From: Candidatus Corynebacterium faecigallinarum
GTDB lineage: Bacteria > Actinomycetota > Actinomycetes > Mycobacteriales > Mycobacteriaceae
Length of the DNA: 64,000 nt
Assembly: GCA_019120175.1 (NCBI GenBank)
Contig: DWVP01000016.1
Coordinates: forward strand, 1 to 64,000
Direction: 5' to 3'
Each line of letters starts with the position of its first letter. The first letter of the stretch is position 1. Made by a program: the position numbers and the translations under genes. The notes below the pieces were generated by a model that had not been told where the DNA came from, searched no databases, and was given only the letters and a program-made list of their open reading frames with translations. Below are positions 46,803 to 54,582 of this stretch, piece after piece.

Positions 46803-46857
46803 ACGGCCGGCCCGGTGTGTCCTCTCATACTGTGGAGGGACGCACCGGGCCGGCCGT
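46803..46857 (-). terminator. 20-bp inverted repeat after putP
   Basis: ACGGCCGGCCCGGTGTGTCC (46803-46822) matches inverted 46838-46857 with one mismatch. It lies 45 bases past the putP stop and before the HNH gene, both on the minus strand; no U-run follows. Confidence 0.6.
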
Positions 46858-46901
46858 CAGGTTCCCCGGGGGTGGTGTGCCGGGGTGATGTGGGAGGTCA
46901 G

Positions 46902-48536
46902 CTAGGAGCTGGAACCCTTGGCACCCTCAGGGTCGACGCCGACCTGGGCGCGGGCGGCATCGACGTCGGCATCCGGGTCGGTTGCCTTCTGGGAGAAGCG
47001 AATGGCGAGGTCGAACTCGTCGGTGATCTCCTTCGACGGTGCGGCGGTCATCTTGGTCACGATGATCATCACGATGACGTTGACGATGATGGCCGGGATC
47101 ATCTCGTAGAGGCCCCACGGCTTGTCCATGACGCCGAACTGCGGCAGACCGCCCCAGATGAAGGCGACGATGGCACCGCTCGCCAGGCCCGCGGCGGCAC
47201 CCTGGGCGTTGAGTTTGCGCCAGTACAGTGCAGCGACGATGACCGGGCCGAAGGAGGCACCGAAGCCGGCCCAGGCGAACTCGACGAGTCCCAGGATCGC
47301 GGATTCCGGGTCCAGGGCGACCAGCGCGGCGATCACGGCGACGACGATGACCATCACGCGGGACAGGTTCTTCAGCATCGTGTCCGAGGCGTTGCGGTTG
47401 ATCATACCGGCGTAGATGTCCTCCACCAGGGCGGAGGCGACGACCAGGAGCTGGGAGGAGACGGTGGACATGATCGCTGCCAGCACCGCGGTGAGGATCA
47501 GACCGGCGACCAGCGGGTGGAACAGCACCTGGGCCATGTCCAGGAAGTTGGTCTCGTAGTTCGCGGTGTCCGAGAAGCTGGCGTCCGGGGTGGTCGCGAA
47601 GAAGGCAGGGGCGGAGATCGCGATGAACACGGTGCCGACCAGGCAGAGGAACATCCAGGTCACACCGTAACGACGGCCGGCGGTGGCGTCCGAGGGCTTA
47701 CGCATGGCCATGTAGCGCACCACGATGTGCGGCTGGCCGACGTAACCGAAGCCCCAGGCCAGGCCGGAGATGATGATGATGAATGTCGCCATCGCCCCGG
47801 TGTTGTCGAACTGGAAGAGGTTGAAGAACTGCGAGTTCGGGCCGAGGATGTTGGCGATGTCGCCGTACTCGTTGTCCAGCTGGAAGGTGAAGATGTCGCC
47901 CGGCTTGTCCAGCGACAGAATCGCGAACACCGGGACCAGGATCAGAGCCAGGAACATCATCGAACCCTGGACCACGTCGGTGTAGGAGACAGCGAGGAAT
48001 CCACCGACGAAGGTGTAGAGCACGGTCACCGCACCGATGATGGCCAGGCCGGTGACGTAGTCACCGTTGAAGCTGGACTCGAAGTAGCGGCCGGAGGCCA
48101 CCATGCCGGAGGAGACGTAGAAGGTGAAGAACACCAGGATGATGATTCCGGCGACCACGCGCAGGGTGTGGCTCTTGTCCCGGAAGCGGTTCTCCAGGAA
48201 TGACGGCAGGGTGATCGAGTTGTTGGCCACCTCGGTGTAGCTGCGCAGGCGCGGGGCGACCCACTTCCAGCTGCACCAGGAACCGATGACCAGGCCGATG
48301 GCGATCCAGAGTTCGGAGAATCCGGACATGAAGAGTGCGCCCGGCAGACCCATGATCAGCCAGCCGGACATGTCGGAGGCTCCCGCCGAGAGCGCGGCGA
48401 CAAACGGGTGAAGACCACGGCCGCCGACCATGTAGTCCTCGTACTTGTCCGTCTTGGTGAAACTCCACAGGCCGATGCCTAGCATGACCAGCAGATAGAT
48501 CACCATGGCGATGATGAACCAGGTTGATTCACTCAC
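46902..48536 (-). CDS. putP: Sodium/proline symporter PutP
   Basis: A 544-residue SSS-family symporter with 13 helices. YEDYMVGGRGLHPFVAALSA, GASDMSGWLIMGLPGALFMS, GGFLAVSYTDVVQGSMMFLA and ILTAVLAAIMSTVSSQLLVV are PutP signatures: the helix 2 Asp/Ser residues and the helix 9 TVSSQ bind sodium and proline. The C-terminus is a soluble charged tail. GTG at 48536 has TAGGAGG six bases upstream. The gene position beyond the helicase corresponds to putP of C. glutamicum. It is divergent from the SNF2 gene. Confidence 0.94.
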   Translation of the reverse strand: MSESTWFIIAMVIYLLVMLGIGLWSFTKTDKYEDYMVGGRGLHPFVAALSAGASDMSGWLIMGLPGALFMSGFSELWIAIGLVIGSWCSWKWVAPRLRSYTEVANNSITLPSFLENRFRDKSHTLRVVAGIIILVFFTFYVSSGMVASGRYFESSFNGDYVTGLAIIGAVTVLYTFVGGFLAVSYTDVVQGSMMFLALILVPVFAILSLDKPGDIFTFQLDNEYGDIANILGPNSQFFNLFQFDNTGAMATFIIIISGLAWGFGYVGQPHIVVRYMAMRKPSDATAGRRYGVTWMFLCLVGTVFIAISAPAFFATTPDASFSDTANYETNFLDMAQVLFHPLVAGLILTAVLAAIMSTVSSQLLVVASALVEDIYAGMINRNASDTMLKNLSRVMVIVVAVIAALVALDPESAILGLVEFAWAGFGASFGPVIVAALYWRKLNAQGAAAGLASGAIVAFIWGGLPQFGVMDKPWGLYEMIPAIIVNVIVMIIVTKMTAAPSKEITDEFDLAIRFSQKATDPDADVDAARAQVGVDPEGAKGSSS

Positions 48537-48606
48537 CGGTGCCTCCTAGATGTGTAGTAGTTGATTGTGGTGTTATGTGGCCGCCACTGTGGTGGTACAG
48601 CCTGGA

Positions 48607-48634
48607 GCGTCTCCGGGAGGGTTCCCGGAGACGC
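48607..48634. repeat. Perfect 12-bp hairpin in the putP-SNF2 spacer
   Basis: GCGTCTCCGGGA pairs with TCCCGGAGACGC around GGGT. Its place between two divergent genes is unusual for a terminator, so it may be a regulatory stem or the trace of a lost gene. Confidence 0.7.
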
Positions 48635-48784
48635 GCTCATTAGAAGCGTGTCATGGTCTGGCCCTCAATGCCAGCCAATTCGCGAAACTCCATCATATGA
48701 TTCCCGGTCAATTGCCAGGTAATTGACGAAAATGAGAATTTTTTACATTCGCGTGAACTCCTTGGTGTGATGCCATGATCGTCC

Positions 48785-48808
48785 GGTTGCGGTTGCGGTT
48801 GCGGTTGC
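48785..48808 (+). repeat. Hexanucleotide repeat (GGTTGC)x4
   Basis: Four exact copies upstream of the SNF2 start. If translation began at ATG 48775 it would encode an alternating Leu-Arg run, which argues that it is leader DNA instead. Confidence 0.85.
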
Positions 48809-48891
48809 GGGCGGGGCTGGAGTGGGGTCCGACGGCTGTCGCGGGGTTGTCTGACATCTTTCGTGTCCGGGCGGCGTGGTACACAAGGGGA

Positions 48892-51800
48892 GTGACTGAA
48901 CACCGCCTGCATCTGCTGTGGCTCGCTGGCCGGGGACTGAATCTCTGGGTCGAGCGGGTGGAGGGGCATGTCGCGGTGACCGGGCCAGCCGAGGTGCGCG
49001 CCGGCGATCTGCCGCAGGTGCTGCAGGACTTGGTGTTGTCTCGGCCGTTGCGGCGCCGGGGTCAGGTTCAGGTGGCGACCCCCAAGGGCCGGGTCAAGTC
49101 TCTGGATCTGCCGACCCAGGCCTATACCCCGGAGCAGGCTCTGGTGGTTCTGGGCCGCCTGTCACACCACCTGCGGCAGGCAGCGGGAGTCGGTGACGGG
49201 GACGGTGCGGCGTCTGTCGACGGGCTGAGTCCCGAGGCTGTGTGGTTGGTGCGCTACTACGACCTGCTCGTCGACATCGTCCACGCCGGCAGGGTGATGG
49301 TGAAAGCTCAGTTCAGCGACGGGCAGTGGTACCCGTCCTGGTGCGTGGCCTCCAGTGGTGATCACAACCGGGTGCTGCAGGAGTTCCGGGCCTCGGCACC
49401 GGCGGTGCTCACCCTCAACGGCGGGCCGGACATGATGCGTCGGGCAGCCGACGACCTCGTGCACTGGATGTGTGTGCACCTGCTCCAGGACAGGCTGACT
49501 GGTGAGGACGCCGACCCGGACAACCACTTCATCGCCTCCCTGGTTTCGGGTGAGGCTGATCACCGTGCCACCGCGGGCATCGCCGATGCACTCAATGCCT
49601 GGCGTATGTCGGCCCGGGAAGCGGCGACGAAGGTGGTGTTCTCGCTCGAGGAGCCGGACTCGTTGGCATCCTCCGTCGGTCCCGACCGCGACCGGGCCAC
49701 AGAAGCCCGGACGCCGCGCTGGCGGCTGGTGGTGCGGCTGTCCACCGACGATGCACCGGCGGAGGCGGTCGTCGCCGCCGAAGCCACCCCGCAGGTTCGT
49801 CAGGCGCTGCGCTCCCACCTCAACCTCGCCTACCAGGCGTGGCCGGAGCTCCGCGACATGGCGTCAGCCCCGGAGGCGTGGCTGCGTACCAATGTGTGGT
49901 TCCCTCCGCCGGAGACTCTGACCGGACGGGCGGAGAAGGACCGGGTGGTCTACCTCGCTCTCAGCGACGAGGACATGGAGAATCTCCTGGCCCACGGTGT
50001 GCCGGCCCTGCAGTCCACCGGCATCGACATCCAGGTGCCCCGCGGGTGGTCGACACTGCGTCCCGCCGTGAAGGTGAGGGTTGCCCCGGTCGGCCAGGGG
50101 CCCGGGTCCGGGCACATGGGCATGGACCAGATCCTGTCCTTCGACTGGGCGGTGTCGGTGGACGGCGAGGAACTCTCCGGCCCGGAGATGGTTGACCTGC
50201 TGAGTACGGCGAAGACCGTCGTGGAACTGCACGGGCGGTACGTCCGACTCGACACCCGCTCCCTCGGGGTGGCGCGCAGCTACTTCACCCGCCTGCGCGC
50301 CGCCGAGCGCGAGCGGCAGCGAGCCCGGACATGGGCTGTCACCGGCGAGGAGGGTGAGGACGGTCAGGACGGATTCAGTGGTTCGGCGGACGCCGGTGGT
50401 CACCTGCGACTGGTGGATTTCCTGGAGTCGGAGTCGGAGGCCGCCGCCGAACGGCAACCGGTGGACTCCGGCGACCTGACCATCGAGGCAGACGGTTGGG
50501 TGGACCGGGTCATCCGGGCGGTGACCCCTGTCCACGAGGCCACGGGCGCTGGCACCGATGACGATGGCGACGACGCCGACGACGGCGCGTCGGGTGCCCG
50601 CGTCATGGCGCCGGTCATCGACCCGCCGGAGGAGGTGGACGTCCCACAGATGGTCACCACCGAGCTGCGGGACCATCAGCGCCGCGGGCTCAACTGGCTG
50701 GTGTGGATGTACCGCCACCGTCTCGGCGCGATCCTCGCTGACGACATGGGACTGGGCAAGACCCTGCAGGTGCTGGCGCTGCTGGCCTGGGAACGGGAGG
50801 CAGGGGAGTGCGACGGTCCGACCCTGGTGGTCGCCCCGACCTCGGTGCTGGAGACCTGGCGAACCGAGGCCGCGGCGCATGTCCCGGATCTGTCGGTGCT
50901 CATCGACCACGGACACCGTAAGACGACCGACGAGGAGTTTCCCACGGCGGCGACAGCTGCGGACGTCGTCGTGACGTCCTACGGGACCCTGGCGCGCAAT
51001 GCGGCGCGCTACCGGCAGTTGCGGTGGGGCCGGGTGGTGCTCGACGAGGCACAGAACATCAAGAACCCCAACACGTCCCAGAGTCAGGCGGCGCGCACCC
51101 TGCCTGCGGGGCACCGGCTCGCGCTGACCGGTACACCGGTGGAGAACCGCCTGTCCGAACTGCACTCGATCATGGATTTCTGCAATCCCGGCATCCTCGG
51201 CAGTGCCGCGTCCTTCCAGCACCGACTCGCCGTCCCGGTGGAGCGTCATGACGATGCCGACGCCATGGACCGGCTCCGTCGCCTGGTGGAGCCGTTCTAC
51301 CTGCGGCGGGTGAAGACCGATGCCGCGGTGGGGCTCAACCTCCCCGAGAAGACGGAACTGATCGACCTGGTGCCACTGACCGAGGAACAGGCCGCGCTGT
51401 ACCAGGCCTACACCGCGGACCTCAATGCCCGTATCGAACAGGCCAGGGGCCGGGGACGCAGCGGCATCATCCTGGGCGCACTGATCCGCTTCAAGCAGAT
51501 ATGCAATCATCCGGCGCACTTCATCGGGGACGGCTCCGGCCTGCTGCAGAACGGTCGCCACCGGTCGAAGAAGGTCGAGCGGCTGAGTGAGATCGTCACC
51601 CAGGCGCGCCGGGACGACCGGAAGGTACTGGTGTTCACCCAGTTCCCGAGTTTCGGGGAGATGCTGACACCTCACCTCGCCGACCTTGTCGGCACCGAGG
51701 TGCCGATGCTGCACGGTGGGTTGACCAGGCGTCAGCGCACCGAGATGGTCGATGCCTTCCAGACCGACGACGGTCCACCGGTGATGATCCTGTCGACCCG

Positions 51801-52164
51801 GGCTGGCGGCACCGGCATCACCCTGACCCACGCCAGTGTGGTGGTGCACGTCGACCGCTGGTGGAACCCGGCGGTCGAGGACCAGGCGACCGACCGTGCC
51901 TACCGCATCGGCCAGGGGCGCGAGGTCACCGTCCACAAGCTGGTGACCACCGGTACGATCGACGAGAGGATCAATGACATTCTCAGCGCCAAGCGGGAAC
52001 TCGCCGGTGACATCGTGACCGCCGGAGAAGGCTGGATTACCCGCCTGGGCGACAAGGAACTGGCAGAACTGTGGACGCTGAACAAGTCGTCGGTGGACCG
52101 CGGCTCGTCCGCGGCCTATCGGACGGCACCGGTGGGGACGGAAGGAGGGAGGCACGGTGAGTGA
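48892..52164 (+). CDS. SNF2-family DNA helicase/translocase
   Basis: About 1090 residues. N-terminal half is the SNF2-associated region of bacterial HelZ/RapA-like proteins (VTEHRLHLLWLAGRGLNLWV; DQILSFDWAVSVDGEELSGP). The motor begins near residue 600: DHQRRGLNWLVWMYR, Walker A DDMGLGKTLQ (about 616), DEAQNIKNPN (about 716), LTGTPVENRLSELHSIMDF, STRAGGTGITLTHASVVVHV and DQATDRAYRIGQ. It should track along double-stranded DNA and shift bound proteins. GTG at 48892 fits; AAGGGGA is very near, so a leaderless transcript is possible. An upstream ATG (48775) would add a repeat-encoded segment. It overlaps the SWIM gene by 8 bases. Confidence 0.9.
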   Translation: MTEHRLHLLWLAGRGLNLWVERVEGHVAVTGPAEVRAGDLPQVLQDLVLSRPLRRRGQVQVATPKGRVKSLDLPTQAYTPEQALVVLGRLSHHLRQAAGVGDGDGAASVDGLSPEAVWLVRYYDLLVDIVHAGRVMVKAQFSDGQWYPSWCVASSGDHNRVLQEFRASAPAVLTLNGGPDMMRRAADDLVHWMCVHLLQDRLTGEDADPDNHFIASLVSGEADHRATAGIADALNAWRMSAREAATKVVFSLEEPDSLASSVGPDRDRATEARTPRWRLVVRLSTDDAPAEAVVAAEATPQVRQALRSHLNLAYQAWPELRDMASAPEAWLRTNVWFPPPETLTGRAEKDRVVYLALSDEDMENLLAHGVPALQSTGIDIQVPRGWSTLRPAVKVRVAPVGQGPGSGHMGMDQILSFDWAVSVDGEELSGPEMVDLLSTAKTVVELHGRYVRLDTRSLGVARSYFTRLRAAERERQRARTWAVTGEEGEDGQDGFSGSADAGGHLRLVDFLESESEAAAERQPVDSGDLTIEADGWVDRVIRAVTPVHEATGAGTDDDGDDADDGASGARVMAPVIDPPEEVDVPQMVTTELRDHQRRGLNWLVWMYRHRLGAILADDMGLGKTLQVLALLAWEREAGECDGPTLVVAPTSVLETWRTEAAAHVPDLSVLIDHGHRKTTDEEFPTAATAADVVVTSYGTLARNAARYRQLRWGRVVLDEAQNIKNPNTSQSQAARTLPAGHRLALTGTPVENRLSELHSIMDFCNPGILGSAASFQHRLAVPVERHDDADAMDRLRRLVEPFYLRRVKTDAAVGLNLPEKTELIDLVPLTEEQAALYQAYTADLNARIEQARGRGRSGIILGALIRFKQICNHPAHFIGDGSGLLQNGRHRSKKVERLSEIVTQARRDDRKVLVFTQFPSFGEMLTPHLADLVGTEVPMLHGGLTRRQRTEMVDAFQTDDGPPVMILSTRAGGTGITLTHASVVVHVDRWWNPAVEDQATDRAYRIGQGREVTVHKLVTTGTIDERINDILSAKRELAGDIVTAGEGWITRLGDKELAELWTLNKSSVDRGSSAAYRTAPVGTEGGRHGE

Positions 52165-53302
52165 CCGACGCAATGAGCGGCGCACAGCGTCACGGCTCGG
52201 CACCCCGCAGCCACAGTGGGGGGACAATGTCATCTCCGCGGATTTCAGCCGGGGACGGAAAGGCACCCGCTACTCGTCGACGGTGCCGTCGAGGACGCCC
52301 GAGCGCTCCGCCGAGCTTCCCCAGGACAGTGACCTGTCGAAGGACAGTTGGTCGTCGACGATGGTCATGCGCACGGTGACCTCGTTGACGGACTCCGGAC
52401 GGCTGAGTCGGGGTCGGACGGTGTTCCGTTCCAAGTCACTGCTGCAGTTCGACGCCGAGCTCGGCAGGGTCAACGGACTGGTGCAGGGGACCCAGATCGA
52501 ACCATTCGAGGTGCAGGTGAGGTGGCGGCCGCTGTCGCCGCGCCAGATCGACTACATCATCGGTGAGGTGGACGACCACCCGGAGAACCTGCGTCTACTG
52601 CTGGCCGGCAGTCGGCCGTCGACCGAGGTGTCTGCGGTGTTGTTCAGTGTGGACCAGTACATCGACTCGTGGTGCACCTGCCCGGACCACGGGGTGTTCT
52701 GCAAGCATCGGGTGTGCCTCTGTTACGCCCTGGCGGCGCAGTTCAGTGCGGACCCGCTGGCGTTCCTGTCCTGGCGGGGGTTCGATCCTGAGGTGTTGCT
52801 CGACCGGATGCGACGTGGGGCGGGGTCGCAGGGAGGACGTCGGAAGTCGGACAGTGACGGTGCTGGCGGTGATGCCGGGGGTGATGTCGGGCCCGACGGT
52901 GGCACCGGTGGGGGCACTGGGCCCGACGGTGGCACCCCGGGCACCCCGGACAGTCCTGTACGTCCAGGAGTTGCAGACACGGAGAATACTGAGAATGATG
53001 AGTCCCCGGACGATGCGGAGCGGTATACGCCGGAGGAGTTCTGGGGCGATGTGACCGTGGTGCCGCAGTGGGACGATTTCGAGGTCCAGTACGGGCTGGA
53101 ACTCGGCGATCTGGATCTGCGAACGCAGGCGATCCGGCGTTTCAGCTGGAATAACGTCGACCAGCTGCGTGTGCTGCACAGTCTGGGACAGTGCTACGAC
53201 GCGCTCACCGATCCACCCCCTCACCCTGAGGAATCAGAACAGAAGTTCGAACGTGAACCGTGGCTGTCCGGGACGACTGATAGGAATGGTGACCATGACT
53301 GA
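52157..53302 (+). CDS. SWIM zinc-finger protein
   Basis: A 381-residue cytosolic protein. The SWIM motif is SWCTCPDHGVFCKHRVCLCY (about residues 172-191), with Cys-x-Cys and Cys-x-His as zinc ligands. Before it lies FRSKSLLQFDAELGRVNGLV and VRWRPLSPRQIDYIIGEV, the usual flank in actinobacterial SWIM partners of SNF2 enzymes. Behind it a Gly/Asp/Pro-rich repeat (residues 235-280) leads to a small C-terminal domain (VVPQWDDFEVQYGLELGDLD). GTG at 52157 overlaps the SNF2 stop by 8 bases. SWIM domains bind DNA or proteins; the coupling suggests a complex with the helicase. Confidence 0.88.
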   Translation: MSDRRNERRTASRLGTPQPQWGDNVISADFSRGRKGTRYSSTVPSRTPERSAELPQDSDLSKDSWSSTMVMRTVTSLTDSGRLSRGRTVFRSKSLLQFDAELGRVNGLVQGTQIEPFEVQVRWRPLSPRQIDYIIGEVDDHPENLRLLLAGSRPSTEVSAVLFSVDQYIDSWCTCPDHGVFCKHRVCLCYALAAQFSADPLAFLSWRGFDPEVLLDRMRRGAGSQGGRRKSDSDGAGGDAGGDVGPDGGTGGGTGPDGGTPGTPDSPVRPGVADTENTENDESPDDAERYTPEEFWGDVTVVPQWDDFEVQYGLELGDLDLRTQAIRRFSWNNVDQLRVLHSLGQCYDALTDPPPHPEESEQKFEREPWLSGTTDRNGDHD

Positions 53303-54575
53303 CACCACCACACTCAGCCACACGCCGGAGCCCGGCACCTTCCGGTTCCTGCACACCTCCGACTGGCAGCTCGGCATGGACCGCTGGTTCCTCGGCGAGG
53401 AGGCCAGCCCCCGCTACCGGGAGGCCCGGCTCCGCGTCATCGAGACCCTGCTGGAGATCGCACAGGAGCGTGGCTGTGCCGCTGTGGTGGTTGCTGGGGA
53501 CGTCTTCGACGACAACCTCGTCGACCGGGTGACCTGGCGCAGAGCGGTCGACATCCTGCGGGGCTCCCCGGTTCCGGTGTTCCTGCTGCCCGGCAACCAT
53601 GACCCCTATGACGCGGCCAGCGTGTACCGCTCACCGGAGTTCCGGGCTCTCGCACCCACGGTGCAGGTTCTGTCGGACTCGACACCGCACCGGGTCACAG
53701 GGGAGCAGGGCCCGGACGCCGACATCGTCGGCGCCCCACTGCTGTCGAAGTACATGAGCGTCGACCCGGTAGCCACGGTGCTCGCCGAACTCCGGGCAGA
53801 GGACAGCGCAGAGGACAGCGCAGAGGGCAACACAGAGGACAACGGGGAGAAAGCACGGGCCGCGGTGCGCGTCGTCGTCGGTCACGGTGCCACCGAGTCG
53901 CGGGAATCCGGGGCCGACCCGTCAATCATCGACGTTGACGGGGCGGCACAAGCCTGCGCCGAGAGTGTCGTGGATGTCGTCGCCCTCGGCGACACCCACT
54001 CGGTGGTCAACCTGCACCCCTCCGGAACCGTCTGGTACTCGGGAAGCCCGGAGGTGACCGACTTCCGGGAGCAGCACGGTGGCGGCGAGCATCGCTCGGG
54101 ATTCGTCCTGATCACGGACGTCACACCGGCTGAGGCAGGCCCCAGCACCGTGGAGGTCGAGGAGGTCGCCACCGGACAGTGGCGTTTCCTGGCCCTGGCG
54201 GCGGAGATCACCGGGCCGGAGGACCTGGATACCTGGCTGGACAGGCTCGAAGGGTTGCCTGACAAGCGCACCACGGTGGTCAAGTACGCCCTGAGCGGCT
54301 CGGTGGACCTGACGACCTCAGCGCGTCTCGATGAGGAGATGGAACGTCTCGTCCCGTCCTTCGCCGCGCTGTACCCGCGGGAACGGCTGATGGACCTGCA
54401 TGTCATCCCCGGAGACGAGGAACTCGCCGGGGCCGACTGGCCCGGGGTCATCGGCGTGGCTGCCACCGAGCTGTCCGAGGCCGCCGTTGAGGGAGATGCC
54501 GCGTCCCGCGATGCACTGAGACTGTTGTACCGGCTGAGCCCGACGACTGTCGTCGCCACCGGGCAGGGGGAGTAG
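53295..54575 (+). CDS. MRE11/SbcD-like metallophosphoesterase
   Basis: A 426-residue nuclease-type phosphoesterase, similar in place and partner to Rv1277. Motifs: HTSDWQLGM (about 19-27), VAGDVFDDN (68-76), LPGNHDPYD (96-104), VGHGATESR, ALGDTHSV. The usual His of motif I is Gln and the first His of the GHxH motif is Asp, so metal binding may differ from SbcD/MRE11. An acidic tandem (GCAGAGGACAGC, 53799 onwards) makes a flexible loop. ATG at 53295 has AGGA nine bases upstream and overlaps the SWIM gene by 8 bases; a C-terminal part (DEEMERLVPSF) resembles the capping domain. It lies 7 bases before the ATPase gene. Confidence 0.88.
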   Translation: MTDTTTLSHTPEPGTFRFLHTSDWQLGMDRWFLGEEASPRYREARLRVIETLLEIAQERGCAAVVVAGDVFDDNLVDRVTWRRAVDILRGSPVPVFLLPGNHDPYDAASVYRSPEFRALAPTVQVLSDSTPHRVTGEQGPDADIVGAPLLSKYMSVDPVATVLAELRAEDSAEDSAEGNTEDNGEKARAAVRVVVGHGATESRESGADPSIIDVDGAAQACAESVVDVVALGDTHSVVNLHPSGTVWYSGSPEVTDFREQHGGGEHRSGFVLITDVTPAEAGPSTVEVEEVATGQWRFLALAAEITGPEDLDTWLDRLEGLPDKRTTVVKYALSGSVDLTTSARLDEEMERLVPSFAALYPRERLMDLHVIPGDEELAGADWPGVIGVAATELSEAAVEGDAASRDALRLLYRLSPTTVVATGQGE

Positions 54576-54582
54576 TCCGACC

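Larger units (their letters stand above)
48537..48891. other. Divergent intergenic region of 355 bases
   Basis: No supported gene. It contains a strong hairpin (48607-48634), an AT-rich stretch with GTCAATT (48707-48713) and AATTGAC (48721-48727) as an inverted pair around GCCAGGT, the run GAGAATTTTTTACATT, and the GGTTGC repeat (48785-48808). Promoters of both putP and the SNF2 operon must lie here. Confidence 0.55.

Noticed and set aside
48775..48891. ATG 48775 as the start of the SNF2 gene
   Set aside because: It would translate a hexanucleotide repeat into Leu-Arg-rich sequence; the conserved protein begins at GTG 48892.
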